Source: Ananas comosus (taxonomy: Eukaryota; Streptophyta; Magnoliopsida; Poales; Bromeliaceae). From it: a DNA stretch of 64,000 bases. The first letter of the stretch is position 1; each line of letters starts with the position of its first letter. The notes under the pieces are model-generated. The model ran no database searches, was not told the origin of the DNA, and was given only the letters and a program-made list of their open reading frames with translations. Shown here in pieces: positions 11,770 to 23,602 of the stretch. The position numbers were made by a program, and so were the translations under genes. The stretch is from NCBI RefSeq assembly GCF_001540865.1, contig NC_033631.1, positions 4,319,386 through 4,383,385 of the forward strand. The letters run 5' to 3'.

Positions 11770-11913
11770 CTACTCAACTATGGGAATATTATCTCTTCCG
11801 GGGTAGTTGCGACGACGCTCAATAATTACCCCAGGCTCCTCAACCGGCGCAGGGACATCATCAATCTGAACTGCTGGTATTGCACTTTCTGAATGTCCAA
11901 GTTCAGATTTCAT
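11770..11913 (-). pseudogene. Possible upstream exon of the Ulp1-like gene
   Basis: A minus-strand frame from ATG 11913 to TAG 11770 encodes 47 residues, with acidic/proline stretches (DDVPAPVEEPG) and a basic ERRRNYPGRD run. It has higher GC than its surroundings and lies about 180 bases upstream of exon a. Coding character and position suggest an exon of the same gene. No splice junction to exon a could be fixed, and the frame ends in a stop. It may instead be a separate small ORF. Confidence 0.35.
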
Positions 11914-11974
11914 TTTCTATATTGAACTAAATCACGTGCAAAAGTCATATTTTATATGATATAAGTTTATTCAC

Positions 11975-12200
11975 ACTAAGGAGGCGTTTGGTTCGCGCTA
12001 TGATAGATTACTAGGAGTAAAAAGATGCCCAAGAATTTGATTCCTACTCATCTTATTACTAAGGATATAACATTTCGATGTTTGGTTCGCACAGTCATAT
12101 CATCTAAGATTACCAAAAAGATAGATTAATGTGTTTGGTTCGCGTAGTCATATTATCTTAGATTACCAATAAGATAGATTAATGTGTTTGTTTCATTAGC
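11975..12200. repeat. MITE-like or short tandem sequence with gcgtttggttcgc
   Basis: It begins ggaggcgtttggttcgc, a terminal style common in hAT and Harbinger MITEs, and repeats a roughly 60-base unit containing tgtttggttcgc and agattaccaa(t/a)aagatagatt two to three times. A matching inverted terminus is not seen, so the element is probably partial. Confidence 0.45.
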
Positions 12201-12529
12201 TAGCAATATTAGTAGTAATATAAAATTAAAACTAACCAGTTCAAACAAATTCGACATATCTATTGCAAATTAACTATAAAATTTGCATCACAATATTCAA
12301 ACAAGCTCAAAGATTCTAATATTGAAACAGTAATAGCATCATCATCAATAAAGACAAAAAAATAAAAATTTTTAAGCAACATCAGATATCCATAACAAGT
12401 CCAAACAAGAAAGCAACATCTATCATAGAAAGTAAATAACAAATAAGTTCAACACTTCATAGACATTGAAAATATAAACAAAATACCAAAGTTTAATATC
12501 CTCTAGTCATTGCAAAATATAAAACAACT

Positions 12530-12688
12530 TCATTTACGTGCAGTTAGAACATACTCAATATAGTCCTTTCTAAACTCTGCAGGAATTCCGTAAAATCCAG
12601 TTAGTTTGGTTGTATCAGATATTAAGATATCGTAAGCAATCATACGATCCTTATCGACGAGTCCCTCAACCTTCAAAAGCTCTTCAAA
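12530..12688 (-). pseudogene. C-terminal end of a probable MYB/SANT-like protein, cut by the gap
   Basis: A 52-codon minus-strand frame enters from the assembly gap and ends with TGA at 12530. It contains LISDTTKLTGFYGIP and FRKDYIEYVL. This recalls the C-terminal helical tail of plant MYB/SANT-like (L10-interacting or Harbinger-associated) proteins, in which an acidic helix is followed by F-x-x-L/I-P and an R-K-x-W/Y helix. I see no stop or frameshift in what remains, so it may be intact beyond the gap. The assignment is tentative. The N-terminal DNA-binding part would lie in the missing sequence, or be lost, because LTR sequence starts on the other side of the gap. Confidence 0.45.
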
Positions 12689-12788
12689 NNNNNNNNNNNN
12701 NNNNNNNNNNNNNNNNNNNNNNNNNNNNNNNNNNNNNNNNNNNNNNNNNNNNNNNNNNNNNNNNNNNNNNNNNNNNNNNNNNNNNNNN
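12689..12788. other. Assembly gap of 100 N
   Basis: One hundred N characters, the usual size for a gap of unknown length. A minus-strand coding end lies to the left and LTR sequence to the right, so the sequence is probably not contiguous here. Confidence 0.98.
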
Positions 12789-14333
12789 AGTGGTGAATTC
12801 AGCAGGATTGGAGACCTTAGTGGAGCTGATCTTGGAACTTCTTGTACTATTGAGCTTAGTACTAGGTTGGGTTTGACCTAACCGAGCAAGTGAAAGCTCC
12901 CCTATTTGTTCTATATTGTATTATAGACGTCCTGGTTAATTATATGCCTATGTGATTGTTAAAGGTCTCGGAATTTCGTCATCATGAGCTTTATCATATG
13001 TGAAATGAGTGTTATGCATAAAAGTATCATGCATTAAGTATTTTAGTTTAGATTCAAGATAGAACAATCAGGAGATCGTTTTTATGTTTCATATATATTA
13101 GAGACATATATGCATGATATTTTATTCGAATACAGATTGAATAGACTGAATGAACAAAGTGTAGGATGCACTTTAAGTAAGAACTATGACATATCTCCTG
13201 ACTTCTAACCTAGAGAACTATGACATGCTCATGACTATGTTGTTAAGTCTTACTAGTGGATACTAGCTTTTGTTACTATTTGTTGTATTGAAAATTTCCG
13301 ATCGAGGATCGAGAGTAGAACTTTGCAAATGAAAATATGAAAATTTGGGACATGTGGCTATATGGACCTTTGCTTGCTTGCCCATCGTGCTCATTCGCAC
13401 ACGCTTGTGAGGGTGCTCCCTACAAGCCGGCTCCGGGAGTTGGCCTACGCGACAGTGCTCGCCGTACGGGGATTGCGAGGTGGAGTTGGATTGCGTGGGA
13501 GTGTATACTACCAGGGGCCATAGGCCGCGGCCGCAAGCTGGGACTACCTGGAGTAGGTCCTAGTGGAATGAAAGGAAAGTAATTAATGATAATGATAGTA
13601 AGAATGAGCATCAGTTATAGTGTACAGTGATACTTAACACTTCTTGCTGAAATTTTTATGTTCTATGTTCATGTTGTATAGTAGTTGTGATACTTCTATT
13701 AATTCGTTGATTCATTACTGCAGAAATTCATGTTTACATGATGAATAATGCTGTTAACCGGTTAGCACTGCATATTTCGTATATCATGCACTTATTGCTT
13801 TTTTTACTTTTCAATACATCATGAGCCTAGTGGTGTAATTCGCGAGGGCTGGCGGCTTTACCACTGGGAACTATTGATTAATAGTTTCTTCAAGCCCTTT
13901 GGTGCGTTGTTTTTTACAGAGCCATCTGCAGGAGAGGCTAGGGATCGTGGCAAGGGAGTCGCGTCTAGCTAGACTTTACTAGGAGCGTGCTAGTCGATCA
14001 CCTTGCTACTCGGGCTACGGCCGAGGGTGATGTCCATTGTATAGAGTGACTACCTGTGTACAGATATTTTTGTGTACCCTGTGTTGTATATGAGTTTATG
14101 ATCCAGTTGTTATTGTTCTTCTTCTTCTCCTTTTGCTGGGATTTTGGATTGTATACTCCTTGTTTTTTTCTGATACTATATATCGACTTGTACATTGCTC
14201 TGATATCAGGATAGGATTTTCTTTGTTTTACTTCCTATCGATTTGCTTTCTTCGTAGACGCCTTATATACTGCAGGTGTATGGCGGGTCTGTGCACGTGC
14301 CGGATATGCTTCCGCTGGTATCCGGACGTGACA
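12789..14333 (+). mobile_element. Family C LTR, 3' part, starting at the gap
   Basis: It matches the second half of the solo LTRs at 14815-17459 and 39120-41783: the ggtttgacctaacc block, the cattcgcacacgcttgtgag block, the conserved hairpin (13868-13887), and the tail ending ggacgtgaca at 14333. The 5' half is lost in the gap. What follows is not a primer site but a minus-strand family A' LTR, so this may be a solo LTR or a 3' LTR inserted there. Confidence 0.85.
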
Positions 14334-14814
14334 GATACATTTTGATTCCATGCCTTCTAGTCCCCTAAGCTAGACTGCCTCAGGGTACTGCTACCTCGGT
14401 CTCTGTGGTAGGGCGCTATCTACTGTGCTACGCCCTCGCCTCGCGCCACCGCGCTGCACACGTACAACCTGAAAACACTCCGAAACAACGTGGGGTGAGA
14501 ACCAACTCCATGGTTCCCAGTGGGTATGGCCACCCAAGGAAAAAACTCGACCGATAGGTCCGAGGAGGCACTGCAACATGTTAGTTCAACAATATACAAC
14601 AGATATATATATTCAATTGAAATACATGTCATGCCTCACGATATGCGATATGGAAATCATGCAACTCTCTGCAACAACTAGTAGATCAATTGATTCTACG
14701 CTTTACTTAGCTACTCTTAGCTCATATCTTACTCTAAGGTTCTATTACCTTAGGATCACACTCGAGTCCACTGGCTTCTAAGGTCTCTACTACCTTAGCT
14801 CAAGTGTAATACAC
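14334..14814 (-). mobile_element. Family A' LTR, part left of the solo LTR
   Basis: This is inverted relative to the neighbouring family C LTRs. It contains the family A style hairpin with an altered stem (gaacca at 14499, tggttc at 14511) inside the frame tggggtga...cccagtggg. It continues at 17460 after the inserted solo LTR. Its PBS-side edge is missing at 14333/14334. Confidence 0.75.
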
Positions 14815-17459
14815 TGAACTTTTGCAAATTACGGAGTTCGAGTATGGGGAATGGTGTGTGGATCACTCCTACATGTTCTAAAAGGTTAGAACAAGTTTTT
14901 GGATAAGTTAGAGGATGATTGGAATGCTAAAAGTGAGAAAGTGCATTGAACTGGCCAAAATCAGCATTTTCTGCTTGCTGTATCGGTACAGCCATCACCT
15001 TGTACCGGTACAAGCTGGCAGATTCGTGGCAGCAAGATTATTTTGGTCATTTCACATCTTGTTCTCAGCTATTTGATCCCAGCACGACTCCTGGAGTTTG
15101 CTGGAGTGTGCTGGAGCTCAGAGAAAGGTTCTCCTACCTTCCTCACTCTCTCTCTCTAGGGTTTTTCTCTTTCTATAAAGAATTCGCCGATTTCGCTTGT
15201 TTTCGTCGCAACGTTGGTTCTTCGCTGTTCGTATGTGTCGCAGGGCCTACGTGGACGTGTGAGGGAGTATTTTGGAGAGCTTTTCGCAGCTCTGAACCAG
15301 TGAGGTGCTGGTTGAAGCTTGAGAAGGTATGTGACTCGAGTTTTTCCGTTATCGGCGCTCTATTAGTCGATTTGAGGATCGATTTCAGGATTTTGCTTCC
15401 AACTGTTTTAACCTGAGTTTTCAGCATGTAAAAATGAGTTAATTAGCTGTGAATTAACCTTCTTAGACCAGGGATAAGCTACTTTGAAGCTTAATTGGAA
15501 TATTTAGCCAATTATGAAGCTAAATTAGAATAATTACACTTATTTGCGCAGAATTGGATGCAATTTCGGATTATTTTCTTCGCAGCAGATCTTCGAGCCT
15601 CGTGAGCTGAACTTATACTCTTTGAAGCTAGTGGAGGTATTTCTAACTAGGGATTTAGTTAGAAAACTGAAATTCGCAGATTCGACTATATTTGCTATAT
15701 ATGATGATTTTGATTGTCGTGCTGTGGTGTTGATCGCAGCCGGGATGTTCAACCGACCTTTGGGTTCATCTTGGTTGGCTTTGCGAAGCCCTTGAGCTTA
15801 ATTGGAGGTACTAAAGTGAACCGAAACAAGCGTTTATGTTACTACTTGATACGAGATGTGAATTGAGCCGAAATCGGACATTTCGGCCGTAGCATTTTTA
15901 ATCGATCTTGCGCTTGTTATTCAGCCGCATTTGGGCATTCGTGGAGCCGTTTGATGGACTTCTGTTGGATAGTTGGAGCCTAGTAATCTAGGTGGGGTTC
16001 GCGGACTACCAGAGCAATGTGAAGACTCCCTATGTTCATATATGTTATTATAGAAATGGGTCTTATTGCTGTGCTTATGTGATTGATAAAGGGGCTTGAT
16101 ATTCGTCATCATAATGTTGAACATAATTCGAAATTGAAGTCTCTATAAATAGAGAACACGTTATAATGAAAGTATTTACATTTATAGTCCAATTCAGTTG
16201 AATGACTTATAAAACAAGTGTGGATCACTTTAAGAGAGAACAATGACATTTTCTTGACTGCTAACGTTTAGACGAATTATGACATGCTCATGACTATGTT
16301 GATTAGTGCATATACTAGTGAAAAGTTATCATGACATATGGGATTTAGCTTTACGCCTTACATGTTTACAATCAGTGTTACTAGTCTGTTACTATTTTGT
16401 GTATGAAATTCGATCAGAGGATTGAGGAGTAACAGAATTTGCATTGAATATTTGAAAATTGTGAAGGTGGACAATGGACTTTGCTTGTTGCCATCGTGGC
16501 TCCTATTCGCACACGCTTGTGAGAGGTAGCTCCCTACAAAGCCGGCATCCGTGAGTTGGCCTACGGACAGTTGCTCGCCAGTGCGGGATTTGATGCGAAG
16601 TGGGATTGCCAGTGGGGAGTGTATAACACAGGGGCCATTAAGCCGCGTGCGCAAGGCTGGACTCCTTGGTAGGCGCTACCGTGAAGGAAAAATTTGAATA
16701 GTGAAATGATAATGATAGTAATGATCGAGTATCAGTTGAAAGGTTACAGTAAGTACTACACTTCGATGATTATATTTATGTTTATGTTATAGTAGTTGTG
16801 ATACTTCTATTATTCAGTTGATTTCAGTTACTGCGAGAAATTTCATGTTTACATGTTGGGAAATACTATGCTTGTACCAGAGTTAGCATACTGCATATTT
16901 TATATCATGCACTTATCGCTTTTACTTATTTTCAGTACATCATGAGCCTAGTGGTGTAATTCGCCGAGGTGCTGGCGCTTACCACGGGAACTATTGGTTA
17001 TAGATCTCACCACCCTTTTGGTGGTTGTTTATACAGAGCCATTGCAGCGAGAGGCTAGGGACGTGGCAAGGGAGCGCGTCTAGCTAGACTTTGCTAGGAG
17101 CGATGCTAGTCGATCACCTTGACTTACTCGGTGCTTAACGGGCCGAGGGTGGATTGTCCTTTCGTATAGAGAGACCACCATTGTACTATCCTTATTTTTG
17201 TATACTCGTGATGTATATGTATACTTGGACCTTTGAATACAGTTGTGAGTACTTTCTCTATTAGTCGAGATTTTGGGATTGTATACTCTTTGTTCTTTGT
17301 TGATATATAATCGACTTGTTACATTGTCTGATATCGGATAGCTTTCTTGTTTTACTTGACCTTATCGACTTTTGCTTGCGTAGACGCCTTATATACTGCA
17401 AGTGTATGGCGGGTCTGTACACGTACCGGATATGCTTCCGCTGGTACCCGGGCGTGACA
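14815..17459 (+). mobile_element. Complete family C solo LTR with 5-bp target duplication
   Basis: TG at 14815 (tgtaatacactga) to CA at 17459 (ggcgtgaca), 2645 bp, flanked by the identical pentamer tcaag at 14810-14814 and 17460-17464. Inside are a perfect ACCGGT at 15004, a degenerate one near 14990, a tataaag motif at 15174, the cattcgcacacgcttgtgag block near 16510, and a degenerate form of the conserved hairpin near 16988. There is no internal region, so it is a recombination product. It splits the minus-strand family A' LTR. Confidence 0.93.
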
Positions 17460-19884
17460 TCAAGCCTCTATCTCTAGCTCATGAGGGTTCCTCTACCCTA
17501 TCGAAGCTAACCACCTGACTCAGCTCCGAGTCAATCATCTGCGGATAATTCGCGCACTAGCTGCTCATCAGCCTACTGCCCTCTCTCTGTCTCAGCCTCC
17601 TAGCGGCGAAGTCGTCGCACACGCTAAGCACGGCTCAAGTCGCACGACTTGACCATCTGGTGGTGATCACGTTGCTCTTACCCAACGTGAGCTCGAGGCA
17701 TGACACAACGTCTGGCGGCGAACGGATCGCACCAGACCCAACAACGGTACATGTCAGACTCAGCTACCTGGAGGCACCCATATCGTACTTACCCAGCATG
17801 GATTCAGTCTGCTCTGGCAGTCTGATCCTCAAATGGCTTAACCATCCGGCGGCGAAATCGTCGCACAAATGCCACGACAATGGTTCAAGCCCCGAGCGGT
17901 GATCTCCATGTGATCACCCCCAAACCTCCCTCGGTACCAAGCTCGGCGGCGAAGTCGTCGCACAAACGCCCTAGCCTCTACTAGGGTCATCACAAGTCAT
18001 GGGATTCCGGAATCCACTTTCCGCAGGTCGAGGGTCCATAGCCAACCCTATTCTGTCGACCTAGCTCATCCTAGTGGCTATACCACTATACCCATCAACC
18101 TAGGTTCCAACACTCTAGGTTCTATGTCCATGTCGCTTAACCTAGTTACATTTGCTAGGTTCTTGTCCTCTTTGCCTAGATGTCCATTTCTAGGTTTATT
18201 AGTTCGACCTAGGTTTACTAACACTAGGTTCGATGCCACACACCTAGGTTGTTCGATTCTAGGTTCACTTGTTTAACCTATGTTCTTTAACACTAGGTTA
18301 GATGCCACTCGATCTACCTGACAACCTAGTTGTCCAATCAATTCCGCTCACACTAGAGTTATTATCTAGTTCATATGCATATACTCCTAGCATATTCCTT
18401 AATGCCGATTATGCATTCTTACTTGCCATGCTCATTGCTCTCTACTTAGCATTTTCATCTATGCATTGTTGTTACATGCATTCTTTACTTAGCCTTTACT
18501 TTATGCATATTTATTAATGCACCATTTAGTCTTGTCTACATGCATCAACATGAGATTACATTGCTAAGACATAAAGGGCGACCTAGTCGCTTCGGTAAGC
18601 ACAACCCATCTTAGTTAGCTTTTTCGATTGCTTGTCGACACTTGCAATCGGCCTCCACCGGCACTCGGCACCCGTTTGGGTCCGACCTCACAGTTGCTCC
18701 CCAAGAGCGCGCCGCTTCGCCGCTCCAAGTGCTAACGGTCTTCGCCTCACCGTTACGATACTCGGGACCCGATTTCACGATTTATGGACGTCTCCTCGGC
18801 CTCCCAGGCGGAAACGAAGCTCCAAGCGTCCGTTTCTTCAATATCTTCGCAATGGCTTGTCGGATTGCCGAACCGACTTCGCCAACGTGTTTCGTTACCT
18901 ACCAATTAGGTTTACGAAGGGTCAAACGAGATCAAACTCATCTATTTATAAAAACCCTCTTTGGGTGCCCTAGAATGCTATCACTAGCAAATCCACCAAA
19001 TCGATCTATGAAATGGAAAAAATTCATCAAAATAGCATGCTAGGGTACTAGAAATACCATTTCTAGGGTTAAAACCCCAATCACAAGAGATCTACCATAA
19101 GAGGGCTTGGAAGCTTACCTCTCCAAGAGCTCCAAGGGGAGAGGAAGATGAAGATGAAGATGAGGAAGAGGGTCTTCTCCTTGATCCTCTTCTTCTTCTC
19201 CTTTTCTTTCTCTTTTTCTTCTTCTCTTCTCTTTTCTCTTTTCTCTCTTTTCTTCTTCTCCTCCCTTGCATGATCAGAGAGAGGGAGAGAGATGCAGTGA
19301 GGGAGAGAGAGAGAGAGAGACACATCTCTCTAATACCCTCTCATAATGTAACAATATCCATATAGGTCCCTCAACTTTTCATCTCTTACACAGCCCTCAC
19401 TGGGCATTCTGCGCGCGGAGGGACCGGTCTCCCCGACCAGGGACTGGTCCCCGAGAGCTCTCCCAGACAGCACGCGTACGGGAACGGTCTTTCCCTGAGG
19501 GACCCGTCCCCAGGAGACCGGTCTGCCCACCAGAGACCGGTCCCCGAGAGCTCGCCTCGTGGGACTTAGCCGATTTTCGGCTATTTCCGCTGGGATCACC
19601 TACGAGGACCGGTCCCTCCCTGACCAAGGACCGGTCGCACCAGGGACCCTAGCCTCTGCTGATGGGACCGATCTCTCTAACCAAAGACCGGTCCCCGAGG
19701 GCAACTTCAGCCGAATAATGCAATTTGCATGATTTGCCCTCGTGGACTCCATTCCAACGAACTCCATTCCAATGCACTTCTTAGGTTTTGTGCATCCTAA
19801 GCTTTTCCAAAGCTTATCCAATCGATCATTAGTCGATTCCGGACGAGGTGCAACTCTCGGATTTCGAGAATTCATATCGTTACA
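17460..19884 (-). mobile_element. Family A' 3' LTR, main part
   Basis: On the minus strand the LTR starts at 19884 with tgtaacgatatgaattctcg, directly after a purine-rich tract. It then carries ACCGGT boxes (19692-19423), a long purine/pyrimidine-rich leader near 19140-19322, and diverged repeats of cctaggtt near 18050-18300. A repeated ggcgaagtcgtcgcac word (17600-17960) is unlike the other family A LTRs, hence A'. With the part at 14334-14814 the LTR is at least 2.9 kb. Confidence 0.8.
19423..19692. promoter_or_regulatory. ACCGGT palindrome cluster in family A' U3
   Basis: Perfect ACCGGT starts at 19423, 19517, 19536, 19608, 19630 and 19687, with degenerate copies (actggt 19443, and aacggt near 19493) between them. 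Pair spacings of 19 and 22 bp recur. The cluster lies between the LTR start (19884) and the probable transcription start near 19340 on the minus strand. Confidence 0.6.
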
Positions 19885-19912
19885 TTCTCCCTTCCTTACA
19901 AAGAGTTTCGTC
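19885..19912 (-). other. Polypurine tract of the A' element
   Basis: On the minus strand the word gtttcgaggacgaaact (the usual end of gypsy polyprotein sequence) is followed by aaggaagggagaa and then the LTR TG at 19884. This is the expected plus-strand priming site for reverse transcription. Confidence 0.75.
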
Positions 19913-21868
19913 CTCGAAACTCACTCATTTCCAACCCCCTTTTTATTCCTCGATCTACTCCTCGAGTACTCAAAGGTTCCAATGCACTTTTGCGCTTCGG
20001 AGTGGCCTTTTCCTCATCAGAATTATCCAAAAGCCCACTACGAATGATGTGAGACCAGATTTACTCACGTTTTCCACTCGTAACATCGAAAGTGCATTAC
20101 AACTTTACAAACCCGATGCTTAATACTCAAGACCCCACACACGAACATCACTAGCCACTCGGCTAAAGAAGGACCTATTCCTTCGCGTTTCTAGCGAACA
20201 TCATCATCGTTCGAGATCAGGGCTACCCTTCATCCTAGTGGTGTGGATCCAGCAAGATCGCATCAACTCGATGAATGATCCACCACCCCAACTCTATATA
20301 CACGGTTAGACCCTCTCGACTTATTCAAGCACTCACTAGGTGGCATTTCACCAACCTAGACATTTGGGAGCCTGATGCTACCCTATCATCTTATCTGTAC
20401 CACCTCATTCTCATCTATCACGAGATGGCATCCTCTCGTGCATCTCAGATTTTCAATCCTCTTGATAGCATCATTCTCAATTCCGACTTTTCACGTGGCT
20501 ATCCATTATCCAAGTGTCTCCTAGAGACCACTTTACTTTCTCTTTACCCCTTGATATTATAGGCCACGATCATCAGCACGCGAACCCTCCGTTTGCGGAT
20601 CTAAGCCCAACTCACTAATAGAGTTTTCGGCTATACCAGTCATCGGTTTCCTCAGGTGGACCAAGGGCCACCAGTCCTACATAGGTCAATCGCTTAACTC
20701 ATCTCAACGACGCCTAGTGTCTCTCGCTCGCAAGCGCAGACCCAATCAACATTCTCGGGCGACACTCTCATTGGAGAATTCGCACACACTCCAAACAGGA
20801 GCATCCAAGTCCCCAAACCCCGTCAAGTCCTCGGGTCAGGTCACCACACACTTGGTGTACTATCGATCTCATTATCCGACGTGCGGCATTCCACGCACTT
20901 GGGTCTAAGCTCGGACTACCGTCCTGACCAAAAATCCGCCCTACCTATAGGTATCGGGCCGCTATCTCTCACAGCTGACTGCGCCTGCCCAATGGGCCCA
21001 GGCTCCACAGTCCACAAATGGTCCAGGCACGGGTCGTCCCCAAGCACTACCCGCCAACGTCGTCCTACATGACATGCTCTACAGAGCTACACACTCTATC
21101 GGCTCCTAGACACCTAGTGCGAGCCAACAGCCCTCACGAGTGATCCATGGCCCGCTTCACACTTAGCCCTGCTGAAGTGCTACTGCCAATTCACTCGACC
21201 GGCTGCGTCGAAACCGCACTCTACGAGTATTTATACTCGAGCGCTCTATGCCTCTACAGCGTCTCACACGAAGTCTGGCATCAGGCAACTTAGCCTATGC
21301 GCACCGGCCACACGAGCAACAACTCGTCCACCTCAATTCGAGGTACTACTAGGCCCACAGGCCAAGCTCGGCGCTAATCGACCAATTTCACAACAGTGGT
21401 TCACCACCATTATTCAATCTATCGAATCCACATCCGAAATACTCTTGGAATATTCAGATGTCCCCAAACATCAAGGCTCAACTCTCGCAATTTCTAATCC
21501 ATTGCTTCGAGAATCCTTTCACCATTCGATTTCCATTGCGAGCCTCGTTTCTTATCCAAAAATCACCACTAGCCATTTGCTAGTACTATTGGCTTTCTAC
21601 CGCCCCAGCAGGCGCTATACTCTCATCCTGCTAGCATGCTCGGGTGCCTACTTACCCGACCACTTGGTCCCTACTATGTAATGTAGTAATAGTAGCAACT
21701 GACCAACGATGAATGCATGCTATGCTTCAACCTGAGATCTTGCAAAAATATGCTTGCTCAATTAACTCATACCTACCACGACGTCGTCAGCAACGGCAGG
21801 CACAGCAGCTCGGGTCGCCTATCCATAGCCACTTGGCGCCCGTCGTGAACCCTCTGATTGCAACGTCC
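19913..21868 (-). mobile_element. A' internal region without recognisable pol
   Basis: About 2 kb lies between the last recognisable gag codons and the polypurine tract. I searched both strands by eye for protease, RT, RNase H and integrase motifs and saw none. Open frames are short and do not resemble the pol of elements B, D or E. The DNA is moderately GC-rich and stop-dense. Either pol was deleted and replaced by diverged sequence, or this is a gag-only (TR-GAG type) non-autonomous element. Confidence 0.55.
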
Positions 21869-23032
21869 TCAACGGCTGCTCCCCTGACCATGCCGCAGGT
21901 GGCACACCTGCAGGCTGTCCCGGAGAGGAGTAGGCCGTCGTAAGTGCCAAGGCCCTGCTACCACCTTGCGGACACACTCGTCCCGCACATGGCCCGGCAG
22001 CCCACACTTGAAGCACTTGCCCTCCCGCTGTTCACACTGTTGTGGGAAGTGAGGGCCCCCACAAATTGCACATCTCGCCGAGGACCGAATGTGATACGTC
22101 CCCGGAGCTCGAGATCGAGAGCGCAACTTCACGGAGGTCTGCTGGGAACTTGACTGACCATCATATTCACTCACTCGTCGTCCTTTCCCTTTTTCCTTGT
22201 AATACGACTAGCGCTTCTCCCGCAGGAACTCATTGCCTTGCTCTATCCACAAGGCCCGATCTAGGACTTTAGCAAAAGTCTGCAACTTGAGCACCAGCAC
22301 CGCCTGGTAAAGATCTGGCCGAAGTCCATGCACGAAGCAGTCAGTCTTGTCCTTGTCATCCCGCACCACGTTTGGGATGCAATGCACGATACGGAAAAAC
22401 TCCCGCTCATATTGCCTGACCGTGCGACTTCCTTGTCGCAGCTTAAGAAACCTTTCCTTGAGCTTCAGCTTCTCGCTATCGGGGAAATAAGCTGAGAATA
22501 CCAATCCCCGAAATTCTTCCCAAGTCATAGGAGAGAGACTAGGCGGTCGATCTCGCTTGACGCCTTTCCACCACACCTTCGCCGACTGTTTGAGATAATG
22601 CGCGGCTATGTTTACCTTGTCTCGCTCCAGCGTGTACAGATCCTCGAAGAGTGTTTCCATGGAATCGATTCACATCTCAACGACCCACGGATCTGCATCT
22701 TCACCATCAAAGGTAGGCAGATCAAATTTCTTGAATGCCATGAGGGTCGCTAAAGCTCGCTCCTTCTCCGCCGCTACCTCTGGACTAACAGAAGTCGGGT
22801 CACCCGACCCCAACGGAAACGCCTCCGCTGCAACTCCTGGCTGTCCTCGACCAGCCGCGACTGGTGCTGCCACTAGCCGATCCACAGTTTCTTGGAGTCG
22901 TTCCATTCACTCCTCCTGGCGCATGGCAGCCTCCTGCTGCCACTGTACCACATCAGCTTGTTGCCTCATCACTCCAAGGAGTGTGGCCAACTGATCACGA
23001 AGCTCCAAGTCTCCGCTCGCGTCAGTTTGCTA
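21869..23032 (-). pseudogene. gag: A' gag with capsid domain and two zinc knuckles, broken
   Basis: One minus-strand frame runs from 22906 or further upstream down to 21869. It contains the conserved FDLPTFDGEDADPWV start of the capsid region, the WEEFRGLVFSAYFP and LRQGSRTVRQYEREF motifs of Ty3/gypsy gag, and two knuckles: CAICGGPHFPQQC (CX2CX3HX4C) and CFKCGLPGHVRDEC (CX2CX4HX4C). In-frame stops are a TGA at 22670-22672 and a TAG at 22208-22210, both explained by single transitions. No frameshift was found between them. The N-terminal part continues to about 23032, where the frame is cut by the family B LTR. Gag would form the virus-like particle and package element RNA. Confidence 0.85.
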
Positions 23033-23345
23033 AGGGACACCACTTGTCCCTCTCTTTGTATTTTGGGAGAGTGAGAGTTTTTGTGTTACCATGTATAGAC
23101 GCCACGAAGCTCCAAGTCTCCGCTCGCGTCAGTTTGCTAAGGGACGCCACTTGTCCCTCTCTTTGTATTTTGGGAGAGCGAGAGTTTTTGTGTTACTATG
23201 TACTCCTTTATCACTTATATTTGGACCTTTAGTTGTACTACCCTGAGTTTTTGTGTTACCATGTATAGACGCCACTTGTCCGCTCGCGTCAGTTTGCTAA
23301 GGGACGCCACTTGTCCCTCTCTTTGTATTTTGGGAGAGCGAGAGT
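22997..23345. repeat. Chimeric tandem repeat across an A' gag / B LTR junction
   Basis: A unit made of reversed gag sequence (aagctccaagtctccgctcg, then cgtcagtttgctaaggga) followed by family B LTR sequence (cttgtccctctctttgta) occurs three times, starting near 22997, 23103 and 23279. The middle copy is longer, with additional LTR sequence. The duplication includes the junction, so it arose after the two elements were joined. Confidence 0.8.
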
Positions 23346-23602
23346 TTTTGTGTTACTGTGTACTCCTTTATCACTTGTATTTGGACCTTTAGTTGTACTA
23401 CCCTATGGTTTATTTAGTGGTTTTAGCTCTTTACTCTTCGCATTGCTTGAGTTTCTAGATGTTATATATTGCTCTGATACTTCTAGTTGTTTTCTTTTAT
23501 TGTCTCATTTATTGTTTTGTTTTAGACGCCTTATATGTTTTAGACGTATGGCGGGTCTGTGCACGTGCCGTGCGGGCTTCCGCTCGGGCCCAGGGCGTGA
23601 CA
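23033..23602 (+). mobile_element. Family B 5' LTR, truncated, with tandem junction copies
   Basis: This corresponds to the last ~310 bases of the 3' LTR (31130-31443), expanded by the tandem copies described at 22997. It ends cagggcgtgaca at 23602. Everything upstream in the LTR, including promoter and hairpin, is missing, so the element lacks its own promoter copy here. Confidence 0.85.

Noticed and set aside
18632..19043. Plus-strand ORFs of 113-133 codons in the A' LTR
   Set aside because: They lie in LTR sequence on the antisense strand, overlap each other in different frames and have no motif.
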